Source of the DNA: Phaeodactylibacter xiamenensis
GTDB taxonomy: Bacteria > Bacteroidota > Bacteroidia > Chitinophagales > Saprospiraceae
Direction: 5' to 3'
Assembly: GCF_000759025.1 (NCBI RefSeq)
Contig: NZ_JPOS01000033.1
Location: 62,001-126,000, forward strand
DNA length: 64,000 bases
This document shows, piece by piece, positions 45,801 through 54,371 of this stretch (its first letter is position 1; every line of letters begins with the position of its first letter). A model generated the notes under the pieces. That model was not told where the DNA came from. It saw only the letters and a program-made list of their open reading frames with translations, and searched no databases. A program made the position numbers and the translations under genes.

Positions 45801-48800
45801 GCGCAGGTCAGGGTATCGGCCAGCTCAATCGCCGCAACGGGCAGGTTGGTATCCTGGAACACCTCGACGGTATCAGTTGCCGTACAGCCGTTGTCCAGAT
45901 TCCCGACTTCCAGCACGTAGGGGCCTGCTGCCGTAACTTCTGCGGTGGGGTTGTTAGAAACAAACATGACGCCACTGTTGAGAGCCGTCCACTCGTACCT
46001 GAAGTTGCCGTTGGTACTAGAGCCACTGCCATTTAAGGTGACGAGGCTGTCTACGCAGTTGAGCGTGTCAGGCATAGCAAGTGTGGCCACAGGAGCCTCG
46101 AAGTCTTCGGTAAGCGTCACGCTGTCGGAAGCCTGGCAGCCATTCACAGTATCTGTAACAACGAGCTGGAAGGTGCCACCTGTTTCTACTAACGGCATAG
46201 GCGTGGTAGTGTCCCCGGTAATTGGGCTGCTGCCGGACCAGTCATAGGTGAAGCGGCTGCCGGCTGAGGTGTTGCTGCTGCCCAGTTGCAGAGCAGGCTG
46301 ATAACAGTTGAGGGTGTCATCCGGGCCTGCAGCAGCGACAGGAGGCAGGGTGTCGGCCGGCACAAAGACCGTGGCGGTGCTGCTGCAACCATTTAGGCTG
46401 TTAGCAACCTGTAAGGTGTAGGTGCCGCTTGCATTGACCTCCGGGCTTAAGGATTGTGTGCCACTTAGGATCACTCCATCCGTGGTGGACCAGTTGTATG
46501 CTATATTTGGGCCTGTGCTGGTGCCCTGGGCAGAAAGCATCACGGCAGGCAAAGCACAGGTGATCGTTGAGGGCGGAATGATATTGGCCACAGGCGCGGT
46601 AGTATCCTGCGCCACGGTAATGCTGGCGGTGGAGGAGCACTGGTTCTGTAAATTTAGCACTTCAAGTACGTAGGTGCCCGGCTCATTTACGACAGGAGTA
46701 TAGGTTTCTGAACCGGTAATGATATGGCCGTCGCTGGTGTTCCATTGCAGGTCAAAAATCTGGCCTGAGCTGCTTCCCGTACCGTCCAGCGCCAGCATGG
46801 TGTTTGTGCAGGTAAGCGTATCGGTGTCCTCAATTGAAGCGATGGGGAGGAGTGTGTCCTGTAAAACAAGGACGGAGGCAATTGCCGAGCAGTCGTTGAG
46901 GGTATCCAGAATTTCCAGCGTATAGGTGCCCGGCTCCGTAACCGTAGCGGTCAGCTGGCTGGCATTGGTGATTGGGTGCCCATCAGTGCTGCTCCAGGCG
47001 ACAGTAAAGCCATTACCTCCTGCTGTCGCCCCGTTCCCAATAAGGTCAATGCTTGAGGTTGCACAGTCAAGGGTATCTGGCATGGCGATGCTTACGGAGG
47101 GTACATTCCCATCATTGACAATCAGGACGGTATCTGTACCTGAACATTGGGTGATGGTATCAAGCACTGTCAGTATGTATAGGCCGGGACCTCCGGCCGT
47201 TGGTGTCAGGGTTTGCCCACCGTTCAGCAGGCTGCCGTTTGGAGTGGACCATATAGGGACATAACCCGCCGGGAGGCCGGTGCCCGATCCATCCAGGCTA
47301 ACGGAGGTGGTACCGCAATCCAGGCTTTGATCAGGGCCAGCATCGGCTACCGGCATGCTCAGTTGCTGAATGACCACTACAGAGTCGGTGGTGATGCAAT
47401 TGGTAAGCGTATCTGAAACCGAAAAATAATAGGTGCCAGGCGCTCCGGCGGTAGCCACTAGCGTATCCGCTCCGGACAGTAGCAGCCCATCAGTAGTCGT
47501 CCAGTCATAGATGAAGTCAGTTGATTGCTCAGAACCGCTGGCATCCAGCGTGACGGATTCGATGGCGCAGTTTAGGGTATCCGTGACAATGATATCAACC
47601 GCAGGGCCGGGCGCGCTGGCTGCAACGGTAACATCAGCTATGCTAAAGCAACCTGTCTCCTCATTCGTAACGAGAAGCACATAGTTCCCGGGGGCATCCA
47701 CTGTGGGCGTCAGGGTATTAGCCCCGGAGACGATATTTCCGTCATTGGTTTGCCAGCTGTACTCGATTTGCTGTCCGGTAGCTGAGCCAGCGCCGGTCAG
47801 GGTGACCTGGCTGGTATTGCAACCCAGCTCCCCAATTGCACTGGCGGCTGCTACCGGCGGGTCGGTTTCATCCTCTACTTCTACGGTGACCTGAGACATG
47901 CAGTTGGTGTTGGTATTGACGACTGTGAGCGTGTACAGCCCAGGTTGGCTTACGACCGGGGTCAGGGTTTGGGCACCGCTAACGATGAGGCCGTCGCTAG
48001 TGATCCATTGGTAGGAAAACTGAGGCCCGATATAAGGACCTAAGCCATTGAGCGCAACGACCGGGTTGTTACAGGTAATATCACCGCCTGTGGCTGTGGC
48101 AACCGGGATATCGATGTTAGGCTGCAGGGTTACACTTTCCTGTTCGGTACAAACAACCTGCCCGTCATTGTAGGTAATTGTAAGTGTGTAGGTGCCCGGT
48201 GCGCCTGCCAGTACGGTGGGCTGATTGGGAGCAGAAAGCAAAAGCCCGTTCGGCGTAGACCACTGATAGGTGATGAATCCGCCGGAAGAGGAGGCACTCC
48301 CATCCAGCAAAACTTCACCCCCGGCGCAGGGAGCGAAAGCCGGTGCATTGATATTTACCTCCAAAGGGTCGATATTGACCACGACCTCGTCTGTTTCCTG
48401 GCAGCCGCCGTTGGGGTCGGTGAGGGTGAGGATGTAAGTGCCCGCGCCCATCACCGTTGGGGTGAGTGTATTGCCCCCGGAAATAATGGTGCCGCCGTTT
48501 GGCGAAGACCAGGAGTAGGTGTAGGGCCCTACAGCGGTGCCGGTGCCATCCAGTGTGATTTGCGCAGAGGCACAGGGCACGATGACATCCGCTCCTGCAT
48601 CAGTGGGAATAGGGGGAGGGAGGATTGGGCAAACCGACTGAGTGTTGAAAGCCGCTCCGGTAGAGGCCGTATAACCCCAGTAAGCCAGGGTGTTGCCGCC
48701 AAAACACTGATTGATGATGTCAAAAGAGCCTGACATGATGGTATTCCCGTCGAAGACTACCGTATACTGATTGCCAACCGGGTTCCACGAAAAGGTAATA

Positions 48801-49279
48801 GTATGATTTTGCCCGTCTTCTATGTTGGGCAAGGCTACCGGCCCGTTCTGCTGATTGTTGAGATCACCATTGATGGAAATGGCAGAGTGGTCGGGCGCAA
48901 TATCTGATTGAAGTGAACCATTGTCCCAGGTGTCAAACTCTACGATAAATGAGTTGGCGATGCCCTGTGCCCCCATGCCACCTCCTGATATTCCGCAAAT
49001 GGTCGGGCCACCTGTTTGGTAGATCAGGCAAATGCCATCTGCCCCGCTGCCGTCCACGACTCCGAAATTGGCAGACATATTGTGGGTGAATGGTTGGCTG
49101 AAGTCTACGGGCGTATTGAGCCATGCACAGCCTTGTTGGGCGGTGGTACTTGCTGTCAGCTGAATGCAGTCGCCCTGCTGTACAGCAGTGCCCGAAAGCA
49201 GGAATTCTCCATTGCAGGGGATCTGTCCATAAATTGCAAGTGCCATCAGTAGAAAGGAAGGCAGTAAAAGTGTTCTCAT
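42815..49279 (-). CDS. Giant secreted adhesin: L-type lectin domain, about 20 Ig-like repeats, gliding-type C-terminus
   Basis: 2154 residues. Signal peptide MRTLLLPSFLLMALAIYGQ (1-19). Residues about 30-220 are an L-type (legume-like) lectin domain: ADGICLIYQTGGPTICGISG and SFIVEFDTWDN. Then about 20 tandem Ig/PKD-like domains of roughly 84 residues, most beginning with an A/V-rich strand, a D-T-L-x-C motif and ending in PGTYTLxVxN. Next a SprB-like repeat (PLCFGDSGQISFENISGGAPP) and, at the C-terminus (about 2060-2154), the gliding-motility/CHU_C type B sorting domain (YIPTAFSPNGDGNNDWFTVY, IFNRWGEQVF, GWDGLFRNQYLNPGVF). Exported by type IX secretion and held at the surface, probably binding carbohydrates. 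Only the leader and the 3' domain are unique; the rest is one repeat family. Confidence 0.93.
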   Translation of the reverse strand: MRTLLLPSFLLMALAIYGQIPCNGEFLLSGTAVQQGDCIQLTASTTAQQGCAWLNTPVDFSQPFTHNMSANFGVVDGSGADGICLIYQTGGPTICGISGGGMGAQGIANSFIVEFDTWDNGSLQSDIAPDHSAISINGDLNNQQNGPVALPNIEDGQNHTITFSWNPVGNQYTVVFDGNTIMSGSFDIINQCFGGNTLAYWGYTASTGAAFNTQSVCPILPPPIPTDAGADVIVPCASAQITLDGTGTAVGPYTYSWSSPNGGTIISGGNTLTPTVMGAGTYILTLTDPNGGCQETDEVVVNIDPLEVNINAPAFAPCAGGEVLLDGSASSSGGFITYQWSTPNGLLLSAPNQPTVLAGAPGTYTLTITYNDGQVVCTEQESVTLQPNIDIPVATATGGDITCNNPVVALNGLGPYIGPQFSYQWITSDGLIVSGAQTLTPVVSQPGLYTLTVVNTNTNCMSQVTVEVEDETDPPVAAASAIGELGCNTSQVTLTGAGSATGQQIEYSWQTNDGNIVSGANTLTPTVDAPGNYVLLVTNEETGCFSIADVTVAASAPGPAVDIIVTDTLNCAIESVTLDASGSEQSTDFIYDWTTTDGLLLSGADTLVATAGAPGTYYFSVSDTLTNCITTDSVVVIQQLSMPVADAGPDQSLDCGTTSVSLDGSGTGLPAGYVPIWSTPNGSLLNGGQTLTPTAGGPGLYILTVLDTITQCSGTDTVLIVNDGNVPSVSIAMPDTLDCATSSIDLIGNGATAGGNGFTVAWSSTDGHPITNASQLTATVTEPGTYTLEILDTLNDCSAIASVLVLQDTLLPIASIEDTDTLTCTNTMLALDGTGSSSGQIFDLQWNTSDGHIITGSETYTPVVNEPGTYVLEVLNLQNQCSSTASITVAQDTTAPVANIIPPSTITCALPAVMLSAQGTSTGPNIAYNWSTTDGVILSGTQSLSPEVNASGTYTLQVANSLNGCSSTATVFVPADTLPPVAAAGPDDTLNCYQPALQLGSSNTSAGSRFTYDWSGSSPITGDTTTPMPLVETGGTFQLVVTDTVNGCQASDSVTLTEDFEAPVATLAMPDTLNCVDSLVTLNGSGSSTNGNFRYEWTALNSGVMFVSNNPTAEVTAAGPYVLEVGNLDNGCTATDTVEVFQDTNLPVAAIELADTLTCAQSQVTLNAALSNSNNNLSLQWSTMNGNILSGQNGLQPVVDAPGVYDLVVTDLNNDCTVNASVAVAIDTVSPALALSPTGVLNCRDTILTLNGSTPAPAAQWTWSTTDGNLLSGADTPTPAIDAPGTYQATVVNPANGCTNSIFRTVLQDIALPNITIAPAAVLTCTRTSVLLNGSASDQAPGWEITWQAPDGNSINDTLLAEVDMPGTYTLEILNTDNFCRNMAAISVVQDTLQPTVALLPADTLDCATPTIALSSNVSTTAAPAYQWTSVDGQILSGANSLNATAGTPGWYYFTATNENNGCQTVDSLLVLQDTIAPALATLAPAPLTCTAPQTWLNAATGSNPTWTYSWTAANGGLLNSPADSNAVEVTAAGTYQVLVNNPENACTATQSYTVTMDTLSPIVSIAQPDTLNCAVSSVPLAGNGSDSGNGFSLSWNTDDGQLSGQTNQPDATANAPGTYTLFIENLINGCTANQSVVVPQDTLAPIAQIAVADTLNCNSSSILLDATGSSTGNTFAYAWTTGTGLLLSGADGLQPEAGAAGEYTLEVTNLQNFCSTTSSVTVPIDTLSPTVSLAPPAVLNCDQNSVPLSGDVSNAGTGYDLIWNGPAGGFLSGQDGLEPVVAQPGTYSLTITNPNNGCSSAASVAVTQDITPPTAAAGTDFIIPCFPELRQLDGSNSSTGPTFSYSWSSTDGAILDDSTTLNPAIDAPGTYTLLVTNTENGCTATDAVEVSQDIPEATSTTIQPLCFGDSGQISFENISGGAPPYVYSINGGDTYENTPSFQVQAPGTYTLIVQDVNGCEAVLTTSIVQPDSLVVLMAPETAEINYGESQTIQLQSNYPLGELTNITWSPNPGLDCYDCLSPVASPRLSTVYQVTATNANGCRDQASIRIIVKKDIPVYIPTAFSPNGDGNNDWFTVYAGQGTITNIRSMQIFNRWGEQVFQNHNFQPNVPAEGWDGLFRNQYLNPGVFAYVVEVEYFDGTTDLLKGDVTLAR
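43590..48605 (-). repeat. Tandem Ig-like repeat array in the adhesin
   Basis: About 20 units of roughly 250 bases. Each begins with a segment such as VSIAQPDTLNCAVSSVPLAG or AQIAVADTLNCNSSSILLDA and contains the tryptophan core YxWST.DG and the end strand PGTY.L.V. Units are related but not identical at the DNA level, which argues for an old array rather than a recent expansion. Confidence 0.85.
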
Positions 49280-49524
49280 TGCAGTATTTGCTATTTCTTA
49301 ACAGGGGATGCGGGATGATTACCGCAACGCAGTTCATTGAGCTACAAGCAGGGGCTCATCAGGGTTATGGATAGGGAGAATGAATGGAGTAAGGGTATCA
49401 GCCATTACAAAAGTACAAAAAAAGAAAATACAATTGAACGTATTTTTGGTCAGCTATGAAACAGCAAGAGGGGTATGCCCACCTGGGCTACCCCTCTGCC
49501 CCTTGTTTATTCATAACGGGCTGT

Positions 49525-52500
49525 TTATTCCGATTTCACCCGCTGTACATTATCATCCGGCATCCGGTCAATGAGGTAATAGTTGGGGTCGAAGCCCACC
49601 TCGTAGGGCCGTTCATCCACCACAATTTTGACTGGTGTTTCCTTTTTCTGTATCAGCAGGCGCTCCTGATGCAGCACCCTGCCACGCTCTTCGTCCTCTT
49701 CGGGCTCCGCAAATACAGCCACATCTATGTAGTCGCGGATTGGGATTTCCGTTTCTGTGCCCAGAGAGTCTGCCCGGAACTTGGTGGCGTAGGCCGTGAA
49801 GTTAACCTCGTACTTTCCATTGTCCAGCTTCCGGTAGGCAGGTTCCTGCACCCGGTTGTCAAACAAGGTGATGGTCTCAAACATATCGGTGATCAGGTAT
49901 TGCAGGGAGTCTGGTGTTTGCGCCCTGAAGGCATCCACCAAGTGATGGGCATTGGGGTAGGGCGGCTGCCGGTAGGCAAAGGAGTCGATGACGCTGCGCA
50001 ACGCTGCATTCACCCGGTCTTCCCCAATCATCTCCTTGAGGTAGTACATCACCGCACTGCCTTTCCGGTAGTGGATGTAGCCCTGATTGGCGTAGACTTC
50101 GAGGAGGGGCTTTTCCCGTTCCGTTTCCCGGCCACGCCCCCGCAGGTAGCTGTCCACCTCGTACTTTAGGAATTTGTGGATACGCTCCTGCCCGTAGGTT
50201 TCCTCCATCACCATCAGGGCGGAGTACTGCGCGAGGGTTTCAGAAAGCAGAGTAGCACCCTGCATGCCCGAACCGATAACCTGATGCGCCCACCATTGGT
50301 GCGCCATCTCGTGCGCTACGACGTAATAGACCATGTCCACATCTTTTTGGTCTTCTTCGATTTCCGCGATAAAGCCAATGCCTTCAGAGTAAGGCATCGT
50401 GCCCGGGAAAGCCTGCGCAAAACTGGCATAGCGCGGGAACTCAATGATCCGGGCCTGCTTGTGGCGGTAGGGCGAGAAGTTTTTGGAATAGTATGCCAGA
50501 GAATTGCGGATACTGCTGGCCATGTTTTCCACATTGTACTCGTGCCCTTCCTGATAGTAGACTTCCACATCCACGTCCTGCCACTTTTCCCGTTCCACTT
50601 CATAGTCGGCAGAAATGAAGGAATAAAAATTCATAGACGGGTGGTCAAGCTTGTATTGGAAGTAAGCCCGGTCGCCTTCTTCCCACTTGCGCACCAGGGA
50701 GCCCGGTGCGACTGCCGTCTGCCCTTTGGCAGTGCTGATCGTGGTTTCCGCGGTTACCCAGTCGGCATGAAGCCCGAGGTAGTGATGGCGGCAGACGTAG
50801 GCATCGGCACACTCGCGCTGTAGGGATGGCATGGCTTCCTGCTCCGGCAGATCGTACTTTTTGCGGTACCGCTTTTCCGAAATTTCCCGGCTCTTCTGAT
50901 AGCCAAAGCTGGGAGTGATTTCGGTATTGTTGAAAAAGGAACCGTTCGGTACGATGGAGGTATTGCTGACTTCATTCTCAAAGCCCCGGTGGTCGATCTT
51001 GCCGGTGTACTGCATGCTGATGGTGTCGCCGGGTTGCAGGGCAGGCTCAAAAGCATAGAACTGCATTTGGAAGTCGGCTTCTTCCCGCACGAGCCGGGCT
51101 CCTTCAATGGTAATTTCGGTTTCAAAGTCATCAATGAGGTTCACGACCATTGTGTCAATCGGCTGGCTGGAGTTGTTGGTAAGGTGCAGTTGGGCTTTCA
51201 CGTCCAGGTCGCGCGCTTCAGGGTAGAGGTCGATTTCGTACTTCGCATCCACGATGTGCGGCTGCGGCTGTTTTTCCAGGTAGGAAAAAGTCTTTTCGTA
51301 TGCCGCACTTAGCTTTCTGGAAGCCTTCGGCGTATCGTAATCGTTCAGCATTTGGGTATTGTAGAAAACAAAGCCCGCAGTTAGGACCCAAAGCCCGAGT
51401 AAGCCAATCATTGGCCACCGGCTTTGGCGGAAGCCTGCAGCAGCAGCCTGCCGGCGATTTTTCCAAACGGTATCCTTTCCGCGCACCCAGAAGAAGACCG
51501 TCCCACCGATCAGCAGCAGGCTGAACAGGAACCAGTACAGGTTGAACCAGACAAGCCCGGGGATAAAAGGCCCAAAGCCATTCATGTCGGAGTACGTGTA
51601 GTTGGGTGTAGCCCCAAAGCTGAGCATATTGCTGAAAACATCCAGCGGCAGCCAGATGAAGGCATTCACAATCAGAAAAGCCACCACGGCAAAGTACGCC
51701 AGGTACTTATTGTTGATCAGCGTATGGAAAAGCATGGACAACACGGCTACAAAAAAGAAGCCCAGCAGGTCCAGCACCATCAGCTCTTTGAAGTAGACCC
51801 CCAATTCGAAGTTGGTATAGCCCTTGATGGTCTGTGCGACTACTCCGGTAAGGATAGAAATCAGCTGCAGGGCGGCAATAATGCCCGTCATGGCCAGTAT
51901 TTTGGAAATCACCGGCACCCAGTTCGGGTAAGGCAGGCTACCGTAGATTTCATCTGCCTTGGCGTCCCGCTCCTTCCAGATCAGTGCGCCGGAGTAGAAA
52001 ATCAGGATGGCAATAACCGACAAATACATGGAGCCCCGGATATTGTCGATGATTCGGTAGGTAACGGGATATAGGTCTAGTCCGTAACTACCATTGACCG
52101 AGGCGATGCCAGGCGCCATATTCAGAATACCGAACAGCAGGATCACCAGAAAAGGCGCTCCTTTGATCACACCCATAAAGTCGAGGCGGGCCTGGCTCAG
52201 CATTTGACGGAAGTATACCCCAAAGCCCTGCTGCAAGGCCACTTTTGGAAGCGCTACCGATGTGGTAGAGGCTACTTCCTCCGCAGTATCCGCCTGCTTT
52301 TTCTTTTTCTTATTGCGCAGCGTGAAAGAGAAACGGGTGTAAGTCAGGAACCAGATTAGGGCGCCTGCGCCCAGCCATATCGCCCGGTTGAGCAGCATCA
52401 TGGGGTGAGCGCCCAGGGTCATGGTGTTCTTTTCGGCTACGGTCCAGTATTTTGTTATGATTTGAAAAGTGCTCAGGCCGAAGGGGTCTACAAGCATGGC

Positions 52501-53112
52501 AATGTACTCGCTATCCAGATCGGAAGTTTGAGAGACGGCGACGCCATACCCCACCAGCACACCCAAAGCTCCAATGAAAGAGCCGATAGTGCTCCGGGTC
52601 AGCGTGGCAATACCAAAGATAATCGCTCCGATGAGCAAGGTGTTGGGGATGCCGAAAAGCAGCATGCCCCAGAGGTCGCCGCTCAGGTTTAGGGGGCCGA
52701 GCTGTTCGGGGGCTACCCAGGGGGCAAAGCTACCCAGGATGCCAGCCAGGGTCACGCCCAATAATGGGATCAGTGCAATGATACAAGCGCCAAGATAGCG
52801 CCCCATCAGGTAAGGGAACTTGCGCAAAGGCGTGGAAAAGATGATCTGATGCGTATTGTTGTTGAAGTCCCGCAGTGCCGCGCCCTGCATAAAGGCGGTA
52901 GACATGAGCAGCATGATGATCGACATATTGCCGTACATGCCTTGCAGCACAAAGGGCGCATTTTTATGCACGCTGCCGTAGGACTGCCCGATGGTGACAT
53001 TGTCGCTCGTGACCGCGAAGAAGACGAGCAGGGTATTCAGCAGCAAAAACACCCAAACCATTGGCCGCTTCAGCCAATAGCGAAGCTCAAATTGTAGCAT
53101 ATTGGTAAGCAT
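49525..53112 (-). CDS. ABC-2 type permease fused to an M1-family aminopeptidase
   Basis: 1195 residues. The N-terminal half has two sets of about six membrane helices (ABC-2 type permease; for example YGNMSIIMLLMSTAFMQGAA and YLSVIAILIFYSGALIWKE). The C-terminal half is a gluzincin peptidase domain outside the membrane: HEMAHQWWAHQ with the downstream zinc Glu in LLSETLAQYSALM, and a GTMPYSEGIGF block in place of the GAMEN motif. Its ATPase is the neighbouring gene at 53125, which ends 13 bases upstream. This fused permease-peptidase is known in Bacteroidota; its substrate is not established. Confidence 0.9.
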   Translation of the reverse strand: MLTNMLQFELRYWLKRPMVWVFLLLNTLLVFFAVTSDNVTIGQSYGSVHKNAPFVLQGMYGNMSIIMLLMSTAFMQGAALRDFNNNTHQIIFSTPLRKFPYLMGRYLGACIIALIPLLGVTLAGILGSFAPWVAPEQLGPLNLSGDLWGMLLFGIPNTLLIGAIIFGIATLTRSTIGSFIGALGVLVGYGVAVSQTSDLDSEYIAMLVDPFGLSTFQIITKYWTVAEKNTMTLGAHPMMLLNRAIWLGAGALIWFLTYTRFSFTLRNKKKKKQADTAEEVASTTSVALPKVALQQGFGVYFRQMLSQARLDFMGVIKGAPFLVILLFGILNMAPGIASVNGSYGLDLYPVTYRIIDNIRGSMYLSVIAILIFYSGALIWKERDAKADEIYGSLPYPNWVPVISKILAMTGIIAALQLISILTGVVAQTIKGYTNFELGVYFKELMVLDLLGFFFVAVLSMLFHTLINNKYLAYFAVVAFLIVNAFIWLPLDVFSNMLSFGATPNYTYSDMNGFGPFIPGLVWFNLYWFLFSLLLIGGTVFFWVRGKDTVWKNRRQAAAAGFRQSRWPMIGLLGLWVLTAGFVFYNTQMLNDYDTPKASRKLSAAYEKTFSYLEKQPQPHIVDAKYEIDLYPEARDLDVKAQLHLTNNSSQPIDTMVVNLIDDFETEITIEGARLVREEADFQMQFYAFEPALQPGDTISMQYTGKIDHRGFENEVSNTSIVPNGSFFNNTEITPSFGYQKSREISEKRYRKKYDLPEQEAMPSLQRECADAYVCRHHYLGLHADWVTAETTISTAKGQTAVAPGSLVRKWEEGDRAYFQYKLDHPSMNFYSFISADYEVEREKWQDVDVEVYYQEGHEYNVENMASSIRNSLAYYSKNFSPYRHKQARIIEFPRYASFAQAFPGTMPYSEGIGFIAEIEEDQKDVDMVYYVVAHEMAHQWWAHQVIGSGMQGATLLSETLAQYSALMVMEETYGQERIHKFLKYEVDSYLRGRGRETEREKPLLEVYANQGYIHYRKGSAVMYYLKEMIGEDRVNAALRSVIDSFAYRQPPYPNAHHLVDAFRAQTPDSLQYLITDMFETITLFDNRVQEPAYRKLDNGKYEVNFTAYATKFRADSLGTETEIPIRDYIDVAVFAEPEEDEERGRVLHQERLLIQKKETPVKIVVDERPYEVGFDPNYYLIDRMPDDNVQRVKSE

Positions 53113-53124
53113 AGGGTTGGGGTT

Positions 53125-53997
53125 TTAGTTGACACCAAAGATTTTTCCAAAAAAGACGTCTTCCAGGCTGGGGTCAGCCGCCTCAAAGCCATCGCCCGGG
53201 GCCGCCTCGCTGTACACGTGGATGAGGGGCTGCCCGGCTACGAGCTTGGAGGAGATGACCTGATGCTCTGCTTTGTAGCGGTCCAGTTCGGCTTTGGCGA
53301 CCGACTTTTCCCAGACCTTGCCGCTCATTTCCGAAAGGGCAGCATCGGGCGCACCGGTGAAGAGGAGGTGGCCCTCGTTGATGATCGCCATGTTGGTGCA
53401 CAGTTCCTTGACGTCCTGCACGATGTGGGTGGAGAGGATGACGATGACGTTCTCACCGATCTCCGAGAGCAGGTTGTAGAACCGGTTGCGCTCTCCGGGG
53501 TCTAGTCCGGCGGTAGGCTCATCCACAATGATCAGCTGGGGGCTGCCAATGAGGCACTGGGCAATGCCAAAGCGCTGCCGCATACCGCCGGAGTAGCTGC
53601 TCACGGCCTTTTTGCGGTGTTCGTACAGATTTACCCGGTGGAGCAGGGCTTCGACCAGTTCTTTGCGCTCGCTTTTGTTTTGCACGCCTTTTAGCATGGC
53701 GATGTGGTCGAGCATGGCCGTAGCCGATACTTTGGGGTAGACCCCGAATTCCTGTGGCAGGTAGCCCAGGATTTGGCGGGTCGCCTGTTTGTCTTTGAGA
53801 ATGTCTAAATGGCCCAGGCGCACACTGCCCTCATCTGCATCCTGCAGGGTAGCAATGATGCGCATCAGAGTCGATTTGCCGGCGCCATTTGGGCCCAGGA
53901 GCCCAAACATGCCTTTAGGGATGGAAAAACTTACGCCTTTCAGGGCTTGAGTGCCGTTGGGGTAGGTTTTGCTCAGGTGTTCTATGGTTAGTTCCAT
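53125..53997 (-). CDS. ABC transporter ATP-binding protein
   Basis: 290 residues. Walker A GLLGPNGAGKSTLMRIIATL, signature SSYSGGMRQRFGIAQCL, Walker B QLIIVDEPTAGLDPGERNRF and the switch His in VILSTHIVQDVKELC. The C-terminal 60 residues are an extra beta/alpha tail beyond the core, as in the CcmA/NatA-like group. Works with the permease-peptidase encoded directly downstream. Confidence 0.93.
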   Translation of the reverse strand: MELTIEHLSKTYPNGTQALKGVSFSIPKGMFGLLGPNGAGKSTLMRIIATLQDADEGSVRLGHLDILKDKQATRQILGYLPQEFGVYPKVSATAMLDHIAMLKGVQNKSERKELVEALLHRVNLYEHRKKAVSSYSGGMRQRFGIAQCLIGSPQLIIVDEPTAGLDPGERNRFYNLLSEIGENVIVILSTHIVQDVKELCTNMAIINEGHLLFTGAPDAALSEMSGKVWEKSVAKAELDRYKAEHQVISSKLVAGQPLIHVYSEAAPGDGFEAADPSLEDVFFGKIFGVN

Positions 53998-54139
53998 TGC
54001 ACGGGTTTTGTTCTGAGTGCAATGATAGGGAGCATATATTATTTGGAAGCAGGTGGTTGGACTAAGCGGGGTGAGGATTCGACGAAAAATAACTTCAACT
54101 TAAGTATCAGAGATCTATGACTTGAGGCACTAGGCTTGA

Positions 54140-54175
54140 TTTTCACGTGTATACGACTTATTTTTACACGTAAAA
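54140..54175 (+). promoter_or_regulatory. Inverted repeat upstream of the antitoxin gene, possible operator
   Basis: Arms TTTTCACGTGTA and TACACGTAAAA, with one extra base in the left arm, lie 11-47 bases before the antitoxin ATG at 54187. Type II toxin-antitoxin operons are usually autoregulated by such sites. Confidence 0.4.
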
Positions 54176-54359
54176 CAATTAAATCAATGGACAAAAAACT
54201 GACGCTTAGTCTCGATGAAAGGGTGATTGAAAAAGCTAAGGTTTACGCCAAACAACATCAAGTTAGCCTGTCAAGGCTTATAGAGGCCTACTTAAGCGCA
54301 TTAATTGACAATAAACCAAAGGATATCGAAATCACGCCATTGGTAAAGTCTTTAAGTGG

Positions 54360-54371
54360 AGTGGTTGAGAT
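54360..54371. repeat. 12-bp target-site duplication, left copy
   Basis: AGTGGTTGAGAT stands directly before the left end of the insertion sequence and again at 55889-55900 directly after its right end. Confidence 0.9.

Noticed and set aside
43590-48605. Regularly spaced repeats resembling a CRISPR or satellite array
   Set aside because: The period of about 250 bp follows the protein repeat of the adhesin, units are diverged and there are no identical short repeats with spacers.
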